DNA of 64,000 bases from Agromyces flavus (GTDB lineage: Bacteria; Actinomycetota; Actinomycetes; Actinomycetales; Microbacteriaceae). Shown in pieces: positions 39,703 to 48,369 of the stretch. The notes below the pieces were generated by a model. That model saw only the letters and a program-made list of their open reading frames with translations. It was not told the origin of the DNA and searched no databases. Location: positions 434,001 through 498,000 of the forward strand of contig NZ_LT629755.1 in assembly GCF_900104685.1 (NCBI RefSeq). Reading direction: 5' to 3'. The number at the start of each line of letters is the position of its first letter. Within the stretch, counting starts at the first letter, position 1. Made by a program: the position numbers and the translations under genes.

Positions 39703-41181
39703 ATGGACAACAACCTCGCGATCATCGTGCTCGCCGCGGGCCAGGGCACGCGCATGAAGTCGGCCACGCCCAAGATCCTGCACCCGCTCGCCGGCGCGCC
39801 CATCATCGCGCACGTGCTCGCCACGGCGCGTGCGCTCGACGCGGCGCACGTCGTCGCCGTCGTGCGTCACGAGCGCGACCTCGTCGCGCAGGCGATCGAG
39901 AGCGAGCTGCCCGGCACGGTCATCGTCGACCAGGACGAGATCCCCGGCACGGGCCGTGCCGTCGAGCAGGCCGTCGACGCGCTGCCGGCCGACTTCGCGG
40001 GCGACGTGCTCGTGCTGAACGGCGACGTGCCGCTGCTGAACGCCTCGACGCTCAGCGAGCTGCTCGAGCGCCACCGCGCCGACGGGCTCGCGGCATCCGT
40101 GCTCTCGGCGCGCTACGACGACCCCAGCGGGTACGGCCGCATCGTCCGTGCCGCCGACGGCGCGTTCGACCGCATCGTCGAGCAGAAGGACGCCACCGAG
40201 GACGAGCTCGCGATCGACGAGGTCAACGCGGGCGTGTACGCCTTCGGCGCGAACGCGCTGCGCGACCAGCTCGCCAACCTCACGACCGAGAATGCCCAGG
40301 GCGAGAAGTACCTGACCGACGTCATCGAGCACCTCCGCGCCGCCGGGTCCGAGGTGAAGGCCCGTCCGGTGTCGAAGTCGTGGCTCGTGGCGGGGATCAA
40401 CGACCGTGCACAGCTCTCGGAGACCGCCGCGCGGCTGAACGCGCTCATCGTGCGCGGCTGGCAGCTCAACGGCGTCACGATCGAGGACCCCGCGACGACC
40501 TGGATCGACCTCGCCGTCCGAATCGAGCCCGATGTCACCATCCGGCCCGGCACGCAGCTGAAGGGCGCGACGGCGATCGCGACCGGGGCGGTCGTCGGCC
40601 CCGACACGACGCTCGTCGACTGCGAGATCGGCGCGAACGCCGAGGTCAAGCGCACCGACGGCACGCTCGCCGTGATCGGTCCTGGCGCGTCGGTCGGCCC
40701 GTTCGCCTACCTCCGGCCCGGCACGGTGCTCGACGCCGCGGGCAAGATCGGCACGTTCGTCGAGACCAAGAACGCGCACATCGGCGAGGGCAGCAAGGTG
40801 CCGCACCTCTCGTACGTCGGAGACACCGAGATCGGCGTCGGCTCGAACATCGGCGCGGGATCGATCACCGCGAACTACGACGGCGTGAACAAGCACCGCA
40901 CGACGATCGGCTCGCACGTGCGCACGGGCTCGCACGGCGTGTTCGTCGCGCCCGTTACGATTGGGGACGGCGCCTACACGGGGGCCGGCACGGTCGTCCG
41001 CAAGGACGTCCCGGCCGGTGCGCTGGCCGTGAACGTCGCGCCGCAGCGCAACCTCGACGGCTGGGTGCTCACGCATCGCGAAGGCACGAAGGCGGCCGAG
41101 GCGGCCGAGGCGGCGAAGACGGCCGAGACATCCGCCGAGGCGGAGGGCGACCGGCAGGGCGACGAGCAGGGCCAGGACTAG
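39703..41181 (+). CDS. glmU: Bifunctional UDP-GlcNAc pyrophosphorylase / GlcN-1-P acetyltransferase
   Basis: A 492-residue enzyme. The N-terminal uridyltransferase domain has AIIVLAAGQGTRMKS (about 7-21) and LNGDVPLLN; the C-terminal left-handed beta-helix acetyltransferase domain (about 250-460) shows hexapeptide repeats and the GAGSITANYDGVNKHRTTIG active region. It makes UDP-GlcNAc for cell-wall synthesis. A charged Ala/Glu tail of about 30 residues ends the protein. The ATG is 1 nt after the mature 3' end of tRNA-Gln, so there is no room for a Shine-Dalgarno sequence: RNase Z cleavage would leave a nearly leaderless mRNA. An upstream ATG at 39670 lies inside the tRNA and is rejected. Confidence 0.96.
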   Translation: MDNNLAIIVLAAGQGTRMKSATPKILHPLAGAPIIAHVLATARALDAAHVVAVVRHERDLVAQAIESELPGTVIVDQDEIPGTGRAVEQAVDALPADFAGDVLVLNGDVPLLNASTLSELLERHRADGLAASVLSARYDDPSGYGRIVRAADGAFDRIVEQKDATEDELAIDEVNAGVYAFGANALRDQLANLTTENAQGEKYLTDVIEHLRAAGSEVKARPVSKSWLVAGINDRAQLSETAARLNALIVRGWQLNGVTIEDPATTWIDLAVRIEPDVTIRPGTQLKGATAIATGAVVGPDTTLVDCEIGANAEVKRTDGTLAVIGPGASVGPFAYLRPGTVLDAAGKIGTFVETKNAHIGEGSKVPHLSYVGDTEIGVGSNIGAGSITANYDGVNKHRTTIGSHVRTGSHGVFVAPVTIGDGAYTGAGTVVRKDVPAGALAVNVAPQRNLDGWVLTHREGTKAAEAAEAAKTAETSAEAEGDRQGDEQGQD

Positions 41182-41209
41182 GGCGACTCCGGTGGGAAGG
41201 ACAGCACAC

Positions 41210-42187
41210 ATGTCGGGAATCGAGACCACCGGATCGAAGCGCCTCGTGCTCGTCTCCGGGCGCGCGCATCCGGAGCTCGCCGAGCAGATCGCAGTCGAGC
41301 TCGGCACCGAGCTCATGCCCACCGACGCGCGCACCTTCGCGAACGGCGAGCTGTACGCGCGCTACGACGAGAGCGTTCGCGGCACCGACGCGTTCGTGAT
41401 CCAGTCGCACGCGGCGCCGATCAACGAATGGCTCATGGAGCAGCTGATCATGGTCGACGCCCTCAAGCGCGCCTCGGCCAAGCGCATCACCGTCGTCTCG
41501 CCGTTCTACCCCTACGCGCGCCAGGACAAGAAGGGTCGTGGCCGCGAGCCGATCTCCGCCCGCCTGGTCGCCGATCTCTACAAGGCCGCCGGCGCCGACC
41601 GCATCATGTCGGTCGACCTCCATGCGGCGCAGATCCAGGGCTTCTTCGACGGCCCGGTCGACCACCTCTTCGCGATGCCGGTGCTGCTCGAGCACTTCCG
41701 CGCACTGCTCGACCCGCAGACCCTCACCGTCGTCTCGCCCGACATGGGCCGCGTGCGCGTCGCCGACATCTGGTCCGACAAGCTCGGCGCGCCGCTCGCC
41801 ATCATCCACAAGCGCCGCGACCCGCTCGTGCCCAACCAGGTCTCGGTGCACGAGATCGTCGGCGACGTCGAGGGCCGCGTCTGCCTGCTCGTCGACGACC
41901 TCATCGACACGGGCCGCACGATCGCCAAGGCGGCCGAGGCGCTGAAGAAGAACGGCGCGATCGGCGTCGTCGTCGCCGCGACCCACGCGGTGTTCTCCAA
42001 TCCGGCGGTCGAGATCCTGCAGTCCGACGCGATCGACCGCGTCGTCGTGACCGACACGCTCCCGATCCCTGCCGAGAAGCGCTGGGACCGCCTGACCGTG
42101 CTGCCCATCGCCCCGCTGCTCGCGCGCGCCATCCACGAGGTCTTCGACGACGGCTCGGTGACGAGCATGTTCGACGGGGCGGCCTGA
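41210..42187 (+). CDS. prs: Ribose-phosphate pyrophosphokinase
   Basis: A 325-residue PRPP synthetase: FANGELYARYDESVRGTDAF, VVSPFYPYARQDKKGRGREP (ATP/flexible loop), DRIMSVDLHAAQIQGFFDGP, and the PRPP-binding loop CLLVDDLIDTGRTIAKAAE at about 224-242. It makes PRPP from ribose-5-phosphate and ATP for nucleotides, His, Trp and NAD. The glmU-prs order is conserved in actinobacteria. GGGAAGGA precedes ATG 41210; an upstream ATG at 41192 would overlap that signal. Confidence 0.96.
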   Translation: MSGIETTGSKRLVLVSGRAHPELAEQIAVELGTELMPTDARTFANGELYARYDESVRGTDAFVIQSHAAPINEWLMEQLIMVDALKRASAKRITVVSPFYPYARQDKKGRGREPISARLVADLYKAAGADRIMSVDLHAAQIQGFFDGPVDHLFAMPVLLEHFRALLDPQTLTVVSPDMGRVRVADIWSDKLGAPLAIIHKRRDPLVPNQVSVHEIVGDVEGRVCLLVDDLIDTGRTIAKAAEALKKNGAIGVVVAATHAVFSNPAVEILQSDAIDRVVVTDTLPIPAEKRWDRLTVLPIAPLLARAIHEVFDDGSVTSMFDGAA

Positions 42188-42189
42188 GC

Positions 42190-43923
42190 ATGTCGGATGC
42201 CGCGGCGCGACCCTGGCTCGCCAGCTACGCTCCCGGCGTACCGCACGAGCTCCCCGCGCCGAGCGGCTCGCTCGTCGACCTGATCGAGGCGTCCGCCGAG
42301 GCCTACCCCGACCGGCCCGCGCTGGAGTTCTTCGGGCGCGTCACGACCTACGCCGAACTGCTCGAGCAGGTCGAGCGCGCGGCCGAGGGCCTGCGCCTCA
42401 TGGGAGTGCAGCAGGGCGACCCGGTGGGCATCGTGCTGCCGAACTGCCCGCAGCACGTGGTCGCGTTCTACGCGGTGCTCCGACTCGGCGCGATCGTCGT
42501 CGAGCACAATCCGCTCTACACGCCGCGCGAGCTGCGGCACCAGTTCGAGGACCACGGCGCCCGGGTGGTCATCGCGTGGGACAAGGTCGTGGCGTCCATC
42601 CAGGACTTCCCCGACGACCTCGCGATGCGCCACGTCATCTCGGTCGACCTGACGCGCGCCATGCCGTTCACGACCCGCGCCGCCCTCCGCCTGCCGATCG
42701 CGAAGGCGCGCGAGGCCCGCGCCGCGCTCACCACTCGCGTCGATGGCGCCGTGCCGTGGCACGAACTCGTCGCCTCCGACCGCATCGCCCGGCACATCCA
42801 CGGCCCCGACGTCGGCGACGTGGCGCTCATCCAGTACACGAGCGGCACGACCGGCAGCCCGAAGGGCGCGACCCTCACGCACGCGAACCTGCTCGCGAAC
42901 GCCGCACAGGCGCGCGCCTGGGTGCCCGACATCGAGCGCGGCACGTCGGTGGTCTACGCCGTGCTGCCGATGTTCCACGCGTACGGCCTGACGCTGTGCC
43001 TCACGTTCGCGATGAGCATGGGGGCGCGGCTCGTGCTGTTCCCGCGCTTCGACCCCGAGATGGTGCTGAAGGTCGCGCGCAAGCGGCCGCCGACGTTCCT
43101 GCCGGCGGTGCCGCCCATCTACGAGCGCCTGGCGAAGGCGGCCGTCGACGAGGGCGTCTCGCTCCGCGGCATCCCGATCGCGATCTCGGGGGCGATGCCG
43201 CTGTCGGCCGACGTCGTCGAGCCGTGGGAGGCGCTGACCGGCGGCTACCTCGTCGAAGGCTACGGCCTGTCGGAGTGCTCGCCGGTGCTCATGGCCAACC
43301 CGGTGGCGCCCACCCGCAAGGCCGGCACGGTCGGCCTGCCGCTGCCCGGCACCGAGGTTCGCGTGGTCGATCCCGACCAGCCCACGCGCGACGTGCCGGC
43401 CGGCGAACGCGGCGAGCTCGTCGTTCGCGGTCCGCAGGTGTTCCAGGGGTACTGGCACAAGCCCGAGGAGACCGCCGCGGTGTTCGTCGAGGACCCCGCG
43501 GGCGGTGCGCCGTGGTTCCGCACGGGCGACATCGTCACGATCGACGACGGCGGGTTCGTCCGCATCGTCGACCGCATCAAGGAGCTGATCATCACGGGCG
43601 GCTTCAACGTCGCGCCGAGCGAGGTCGAGGATGCGATCCGGCACCACCCCGACGTCGAGGACTGCGCCGTGGTCGGGCTCCCCGACGACCGCTCCGGCGA
43701 GCAGGTCGTCGTCGCGGTGGTCCTGCGCGCGGGCGCCTCGCTCGACGCCGAGTCGATCCGATCGCTGGCTCGCGAGCGCCTGACGCCGTACAAGGTGCCG
43801 CGGCGCGTGGTCCAGGTCGACGACCTGCCGCGCTCGCTCATCGGCAAGGTCATCCGCCGTCAGGTCAAGGAGCAGCTGCTCTCCGGCGAGGCGGGAGCGG
43901 ACGCCGGCTCGACCTCGTCCTAG
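42190..43923 (+). CDS. fadD: Long-chain fatty acid--CoA ligase (AMP-forming)
   Basis: A 577-residue ANL-superfamily enzyme: P-loop IQYTSGTTGSPKGATLTHAN (about 214-233), A5 VEGYGLSECSPVL, A7 FRTGDIV, A8 IKELIITGGFNVAPSEVEDA and A10 SLIGKVIRR with the catalytic Lys in PRSLIGKVIRRQVKEQ. This matches FadD-type acyl-CoA synthetases, which activate fatty acids via acyl-AMP. The ATG is 2 nt after the prs stop, so translation is probably coupled. The stop codon lies in a CTAG shared with the convergent downstream gene. Confidence 0.9.
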   Translation: MSDAAARPWLASYAPGVPHELPAPSGSLVDLIEASAEAYPDRPALEFFGRVTTYAELLEQVERAAEGLRLMGVQQGDPVGIVLPNCPQHVVAFYAVLRLGAIVVEHNPLYTPRELRHQFEDHGARVVIAWDKVVASIQDFPDDLAMRHVISVDLTRAMPFTTRAALRLPIAKAREARAALTTRVDGAVPWHELVASDRIARHIHGPDVGDVALIQYTSGTTGSPKGATLTHANLLANAAQARAWVPDIERGTSVVYAVLPMFHAYGLTLCLTFAMSMGARLVLFPRFDPEMVLKVARKRPPTFLPAVPPIYERLAKAAVDEGVSLRGIPIAISGAMPLSADVVEPWEALTGGYLVEGYGLSECSPVLMANPVAPTRKAGTVGLPLPGTEVRVVDPDQPTRDVPAGERGELVVRGPQVFQGYWHKPEETAAVFVEDPAGGAPWFRTGDIVTIDDGGFVRIVDRIKELIITGGFNVAPSEVEDAIRHHPDVEDCAVVGLPDDRSGEQVVVAVVLRAGASLDAESIRSLARERLTPYKVPRRVVQVDDLPRSLIGKVIRRQVKEQLLSGEAGADAGSTSS

Positions 43924-44270
43924 GTCTCGCGGCCCGGCTCGACGAGCCGCGGCGCACCGGGCATGAGCCCGAGGTTTCCGAGCAGCATGCCCCGGTCGCC
44001 GGCGCCCACCTCGGCGTAGCAGAGCCAGCCCGGCCCGCCCTCGGCGAGGAGATCGAGGACGACCCGCGACGATGCGGTCGAGTGGTAGGCGGTCGCGTAG
44101 ACCGCGCACGCGCGCTCGGCCGCCGAGCGCGCCACGCCATACGCCGAGAGCACGAGCGGGAGCAGCATTCCGGCGAGCGCGACCAGCACGACGACCCGCA
44201 GTACGCGGCGACGTCGGTCGGTGCGTACCGGCCGGTCGTCGTCGTCGAATTCGGGATGCCAATCGCTCAT
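43920..44270 (-). CDS. Small single-pass membrane protein with extracytoplasmic domain (116 aa)
   Basis: A 116-residue protein: acidic then strongly basic N-terminus (DDDDRPVRTDRRRRVLR), one membrane segment at about residues 24-45 and a C-terminal about 70-residue domain likely outside, with two Cys (CAVYATAYHST and GWLCYAEVG) that could form a disulfide. I recognise no family. AAGGAG lies 7 nt upstream of the ATG and a TATCCT -10 box is further upstream on the same strand (near 44385), supporting expression. Its TAG overlaps the fadD TAG on the opposite strand. Confidence 0.72.
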   Translation of the reverse strand: MSDWHPEFDDDDRPVRTDRRRRVLRVVVLVALAGMLLPLVLSAYGVARSAAERACAVYATAYHSTASSRVVLDLLAEGGPGWLCYAEVGAGDRGMLLGNLGLMPGAPRLVEPGRET

Positions 44271-44420
44271 CCGCTCTCCTTCCCGACGACTCGACGAGCA
44301 CCGGGACGTTCCCCGTCGGCTCGCGCGACCGCGGCGGCCGCAGCGGCCGACGGCAGTGGCCGGCGCGGTGACGTGATGGTCAGGATAACCCCGGTCGCCG
44401 GAACCGCCGCCGCCACGACC

Positions 44421-45890
44421 TCAGTGCGAGGAGGGCGTCGTCTCGATCTCCGAGCGGTCGCCCGACCAGAGCGTGTGGAACACGCCCGGCTTGTCGACCC
44501 GCTTGTAGGTGTGCGCGCCGAAGAAGTCGCGCTGGCCCTGCACGAGCGCCGCGGGCAGGCGATCGGCCCGCAGGCCGTCGTAGTACGCGAGCGAAGACGA
44601 GAACGCCGGGGTCGGGATGCCGGCGCCCGCCGCGACCTGCACGACGCGCCGCCAGCTGTCCTGCGCGCCCGCGACCGCGTCGCGGAAGTACGGGGCGGTC
44701 ACGAGGGCGACCAGTCCCGGGTCGGCGTCGTAGGCCTCGGCGATGCGGTTGAGGAACCGGGCACGGATGATGCAGCCCGCCCGCCAGATCTTGGCGATGT
44801 CGCCCTTCTTGATGTCCCAGCCGAACTGCTCGGCGCCCGCGACGATCTCGTCGAAGCCCTGCGAGTAGGCGATGATCTTCGACGCGTACAGCGCGCGGCG
44901 GACGTCCTCGACGAACGCGTCGGAGTCATCAGGGGCGACGGTCCACTTCGACGAGGGGCCGGGCAGGTCAGCGGCGGCGTCGCGCTGGGCGCGCTTCGAC
45001 GACAGGCTGCGGGCGAACACGGCCTCGGCGATGCCGGACTCGGGCACGCCGAGCTCGAGCGCGTTCTGCACGGTCCACGCGCCGGTGCCCTTGGCGCCGG
45101 CCTCGTCGAGGATGACGTCGACGAGCGGCTGCCCGGTCGCGGCATCCACCTGGCGCAGCACCTCGGCCGTGATCTCGATGAGGTAGCTCTCGAGTTCGCC
45201 GGTGTTCCACTCGGCGAAGACGTCGGCGATCTCGGCGGGCGACTTGCCGGTGCCCTGGCGGATGAGGTCGTAGGCCTCCGCGATGAGCTGCATGTCGGCG
45301 TACTCGATGCCGTTGTGCACCATCTTGACGAAGTGGCCGGCGCCGTCGGTGCCGACGTGCGTCACGCACGGCTCGCCCTCGGCCACCGCGGCGATCGACG
45401 CCAGGATCGGGCCGAGCGTCTCGTACGACTCCGCCGAGCCGCCGGGCATGATCGACGGGCCGTGCAGCGCGCCCTCCTCGCCGCCCGAGATGCCCGCGCC
45501 CACGAAGTGGATGCCGGTCGGTGCGATCTCGGCCTCGCGGCGGATGGTGTCGTGGAAGTTCGCGTTGCCGCCGTCGACGATGATGTCGCCCGGCTCGAAG
45601 CGCTTGACGAGCTCGGAGATGACCGCGTCGGTGCCCTTGCCGGCCTGCACCATGATGATCGCCGTGCGGGGCTTGGCGAGCGTGGCGACGAACTCGTCGT
45701 AGCCCTCGGACGCGACGAAGCCGGCCTCGGGGTGCTCGGTGGTGAGCGTGCGCGTGCGCTCGGGCGAGCGGTTGAACACGGCGACGGTGTTGCCCTCGCG
45801 GCTGGCGAGGTTGCGGGCCAGGTTCGAGCCCATCACGGCGAGTCCGACGACTCCGATGTTGGCGCTGGCGGGTGTGGTGCTCTCGGGCAT
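44421..45890 (-). CDS. gnd: 6-phosphogluconate dehydrogenase (NADP-dependent, decarboxylating)
   Basis: A 489-residue enzyme of full usual length: NADP fold IGVVGLAVMGSNLARNLASR, VFNRSPERT, VDGGNANFHDTIRRE, VGAGISGGEEGALHGPSIMPGG (in part), KMVHNGIEYADMQLIAEAYD with the catalytic Lys, and C-terminal GQRDFFGAHTYKRVDKPG. It makes ribulose-5-phosphate, CO2 and NADPH in the pentose phosphate pathway, feeding prs nearby. CAGGAG precedes the ATG. A GntR/FadR-type regulator is encoded just upstream, and the AT-rich gap between the two probably holds its operator. Confidence 0.96.
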   Translation of the reverse strand: MPESTTPASANIGVVGLAVMGSNLARNLASREGNTVAVFNRSPERTRTLTTEHPEAGFVASEGYDEFVATLAKPRTAIIMVQAGKGTDAVISELVKRFEPGDIIVDGGNANFHDTIRREAEIAPTGIHFVGAGISGGEEGALHGPSIMPGGSAESYETLGPILASIAAVAEGEPCVTHVGTDGAGHFVKMVHNGIEYADMQLIAEAYDLIRQGTGKSPAEIADVFAEWNTGELESYLIEITAEVLRQVDAATGQPLVDVILDEAGAKGTGAWTVQNALELGVPESGIAEAVFARSLSSKRAQRDAAADLPGPSSKWTVAPDDSDAFVEDVRRALYASKIIAYSQGFDEIVAGAEQFGWDIKKGDIAKIWRAGCIIRARFLNRIAEAYDADPGLVALVTAPYFRDAVAGAQDSWRRVVQVAAGAGIPTPAFSSSLAYYDGLRADRLPAALVQGQRDFFGAHTYKRVDKPGVFHTLWSGDRSEIETTPSSH

Positions 45891-45925
45891 GCTCGTGCTC
45901 CTGCGTCGGTGCGGTTTCCGGCACC

Positions 45926-46001
45926 ACGCTAGCAGTCGGGTGCCACTGGAGAATCAGACGTCAATCAGTATGACATCGATTAAATATGATTTGAAATCGG
46001 A
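45926..46001 (-). promoter_or_regulatory. AT-rich promoter/operator region of gnd
   Basis: TAGCGT (reverse strand, 45926-45931) is a good -10 box for gnd. Upstream, 45950-46001 is strikingly AT-rich for this genome and contains repeated ATCAG-N-GTCA/TGACA words, including GTCA-N7-TGAC at 45960-45974. These are plausible operator sites for the GntR/FadR-type regulator encoded immediately upstream. Confidence 0.55.
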
Positions 46002-46015
46002 TGGCGCGACCGCCC

Positions 46016-46738
46016 TCATGCCGTGGCCGCGTCCGCGCGCGGCACGTCGCGCCACGTGCGCTCGACGTCGTCGGCGGTGCGCCCGAGCACGCGCTGCATC
46101 GCCTCGCGGGCGGCGTCGGGACGACCCGCGAGGATCGCGTCGGCCACGTCGACGTGCCACTGCATCGCATCCTCGTTCGGATGGGTCGGCATGAGCCCGC
46201 TCGACGTGCGCCCGCGCAGCACCTCGCCGACCGCATCGCCGAGCGCCGCGAACATCTCGTTGCCCGACGCACGCAGCACCATCCGGTGGAAGTCGACGTC
46301 GAGCTCGAGGAATGCGTCGGCGTCGCCCGCGCGCCCCGCCGTGCGCATGGATGCGGCGATGCCCATGAGCTCGCCGGCGAGGGCAGGCGGGGCGAACCGT
46401 GCCGCGAGCTCGGCCGCCACCGGCTCGATCGCCGTCCGCAGCTCGGTGAGCGAACGGAGCTGCGCGCCGTTCTGCGCCGACTCGAGTCGCCACCGGATGA
46501 CCGACGGGTCGAACAGGTTCCACGAGCGCATCGGCAGCACGCGGATGCCGACCCGCTTCACGGTCTCGACGAGGCCGAGCGACTGGGCGACGCGCACGGC
46601 CTCGCGGACGACCGACCGCGAGACGCGCAGGTCGTCCTCGAGCGCGTCGGTCCTGAGCACCGCGCCCGGCGCGAGCTCGCCCGACACGATGCGCGTGCCC
46701 AGGTGCTCGACGGCCAGGTCGTGCAGACGGGAGCTCAT
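46016..46738 (-). CDS. GntR/FadR family regulator (likely gluconate-type)
   Basis: A 240-residue protein with an N-terminal winged helix (LHDLAVEHLGTRIVSGELAP, LRTDALEDDLRVSRSVVREA, VRVAQSLGLVETVKRVGIRV) and a C-terminal FCD helical ligand-binding domain (LRTAIEPVAAELAARFA, DFHRMVLRASGN, HVDVADAIL). The VLPMRSWNLFDPSVIRWRLE linker is typical of gluconate/sugar-acid regulators. TATCCT on the reverse strand (46745-46750) is 6 nt before ATG 46738, pointing to a leaderless mRNA. Its position before gnd suggests it responds to gluconate or 6-phosphogluconate. Confidence 0.9.
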   Translation of the reverse strand: MSSRLHDLAVEHLGTRIVSGELAPGAVLRTDALEDDLRVSRSVVREAVRVAQSLGLVETVKRVGIRVLPMRSWNLFDPSVIRWRLESAQNGAQLRSLTELRTAIEPVAAELAARFAPPALAGELMGIAASMRTAGRAGDADAFLELDVDFHRMVLRASGNEMFAALGDAVGEVLRGRTSSGLMPTHPNEDAMQWHVDVADAILAGRPDAAREAMQRVLGRTADDVERTWRDVPRADAATA

Positions 46739-46793
46739 GCGTCGAGGATATCGGCGGCGTCTCCGCGGCGAGGCGGCCGGCCGCGGCATCCGG

Positions 46794-46968
46794 TAGACTG
46801 GGCGATTGAACTTCGGCGAGGGATGCCGCCGAAGGCCGGGTCAGCCCGGTCGCGGCATCCGTGATCGACGCGGTGGAAGCGAGCTTGACGGCTGTTCCTC
46901 ACGCGCATGCGTTCGAGTTGAAGACAGACACCCACTCTGGGCCCGAGAGCCCGCAAGGAGCAATCATC
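46794..46968 (+). promoter_or_regulatory. Promoter and structured 5' leader of rplY
   Basis: TAGACT at 46794-46799 is the -10 box, leaving a leader of about 160 nt before rplY. Early in the leader CTTCGGCG (46811-46818) pairs perfectly with CGCCGAAG (46827-46834), and CCGGG (46836-46840) with CCCGG (46845-46849) over a TCAG loop. The leader ends with AAGGAG before the ATG. This may be an autogenous ribosomal-protein leader, but it matches no motif I know. Confidence 0.6.
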
Positions 46969-47607
46969 ATGGACGAAGACAACAAGGTCGTCGCCGAAGC
47001 GCGCGAGACGTTCGGCAAGGGCGCGGCGCGCAAGATCCGTGCCGCCGGCAAGATCCCCGCCGTGCTGTACGGCCACGGCACCGACCCCCGCCACCTCACG
47101 CTGCCGGGTCACCAGATCCTGCTGCTGGTCCGCAAGGCCAACGCCGTGCTCGAGCTCCAGATCGGCAGCAAGACCGAGCTCGCGCTGGTGAAGGACGTCC
47201 AGAAGGACCCGGTGCACCAGATCATCGAGCACCTCGACCTCATCGTCGTCAAGCGCGGCGAGAAGGTCCAGGTCGAGGTCCCGGTGCACGTCGAGGGCGA
47301 GCCCGAGTCCGGCACCATCGCCGACCTCGACGCGACCACCCTGTCGCTCGAGGTCGAGGCGACCCACATCCCCGAGAACGTCGTCGTCAGCGTCGAGGGC
47401 CTCGAGGACGGCACCAAGCTCTTCGCGAGCGACGTCGAGCTGCCCAAGGGCGCCACGCTGCTCAGCGACCCCGAGACGCTCGTCATCAACGTGCACGTGC
47501 CGCAGAAGGTCGACCTGGGCGAGGAGGCCGAGGCCGCCGAGGGCGAAGAGGCCGCCGAGGGCGCCGAGGAGGCCGAGGAGGCCGCTTCGGAGGAGTCGGC
47601 CGAGTAG
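46969..47607 (+). CDS. rplY: Ribosomal protein bL25 (general stress protein CTC type)
   Basis: A 212-residue CTC/TL5-type L25: the N-terminal 5S-rRNA binding domain ([38 protein letters not shown]) and the C-terminal TL5 beta domain ([40 protein letters not shown]), ending in a very acidic Ala/Glu tail of about 30 residues. It binds 5S rRNA in the large subunit. ATG 46969 follows AAGGAG; a longer in-frame ORF from 46861 runs through the structured leader. Adjacent pth is the usual actinobacterial neighbour. Confidence 0.95.
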   Translation: MDEDNKVVAEARETFGKGAARKIRAAGKIPAVLYGHGTDPRHLTLPGHQILLLVRKANAVLELQIGSKTELALVKDVQKDPVHQIIEHLDLIVVKRGEKVQVEVPVHVEGEPESGTIADLDATTLSLEVEATHIPENVVVSVEGLEDGTKLFASDVELPKGATLLSDPETLVINVHVPQKVDLGEEAEAAEGEEAAEGAEEAEEAASEESAE

Positions 47608-47720
47608 CCGACCGCGCTCCGTCGCCACCGTCGCGAGGGCTCGCGGCGCCGCATCCGGGTACGCTCGGATCGCGGGGCCGCGGGCCCTTCGCCGTTCCCA
47701 CCCACCAGCCCGGAGGCATC

Positions 47721-48350
47721 GTGAACCTGCTCGACCGCCTCCTGCACCGCCGGAAGGACGAGGTCGTGTCCGACAACACCTGGCTCGTGGTCGGCCTCGG
47801 CAACCCCGGCGCCCAGTACGCCGGCAACCGGCACAACGTCGGCCAGATGGTCGCCGACGAGCTCGCCGCGCGCATCGGCGCGGCCTTCAAGAGCCACAAG
47901 ACGCCCTCGCGCGTCGCCGAGGGGTTCCTCGGCCCGGGTCGGCCCAAGCTCGTGATCGCGAAGCCGAACGGGTACATGAACACCTCCGGCGGCCCCGTCT
48001 CGGCGCTGCTCAAGTTCTACTCCCTGAGCGTCGACCGGCTCATCGTCGTGCACGACGAGCTCGACATCCCCTTCGACACCGTGCGGCTCAAGCGCGGCGG
48101 CGGACACGGCGGGCACAACGGCCTGCGCGACATCCAGAAGGCGACGGCATCGCCCGACTTCACTCGCGTGCGGGTCGGCATCGGCCGGCCACCCGGCCGC
48201 ATGGACGCCGCGGACTTCGTGCTGCGCGACTTCGCCGGACCCGAGCGCGCAGCACTGCCCAACCTGCTGTCGGATGCGGCGGACGCCGTCGAAGCGGTCG
48301 TCGAGGACGGCCTCGTCGCCGCGCAGCAGCGGTTCCACTCGCCGGCCTGA
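47721..48350 (+). CDS. pth: Peptidyl-tRNA hydrolase
   Basis: A 209-residue Pth: [20 protein letters not shown] with the conserved Asn and catalytic His (NRHNVGQMV), [33 protein letters not shown] and HNGLRDI, and [19 protein letters not shown]. It releases peptides from prematurely dissociated peptidyl-tRNA. The GTG at 47721 follows GGAGG at ideal spacing and gives a 15-residue extension before the conserved core; GTG 47766 is the alternative. TACGCT at 47660-47665 may be its own -10 box besides read-through from rplY. Confidence 0.95.
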   Translation: MNLLDRLLHRRKDEVVSDNTWLVVGLGNPGAQYAGNRHNVGQMVADELAARIGAAFKSHKTPSRVAEGFLGPGRPKLVIAKPNGYMNTSGGPVSALLKFYSLSVDRLIVVHDELDIPFDTVRLKRGGGHGGHNGLRDIQKATASPDFTRVRVGIGRPPGRMDAADFVLRDFAGPERAALPNLLSDAADAVEAVVEDGLVAAQQRFHSPA

Positions 48351-48369
48351 CGACGGAGCCGAGCGCGGG

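Noticed and set aside
41578-44301. A 907-codon reverse-strand open frame opposite prs and fadD
   Set aside because: Shadow of prs and fadD with Arg/Gly/Asp-rich composition; no start signal or domain.
42576-45932. A 1118-codon forward open frame
   Set aside because: It crosses fadD in another frame and runs antisense to gnd; composition is typical of a GC-rich shadow frame.
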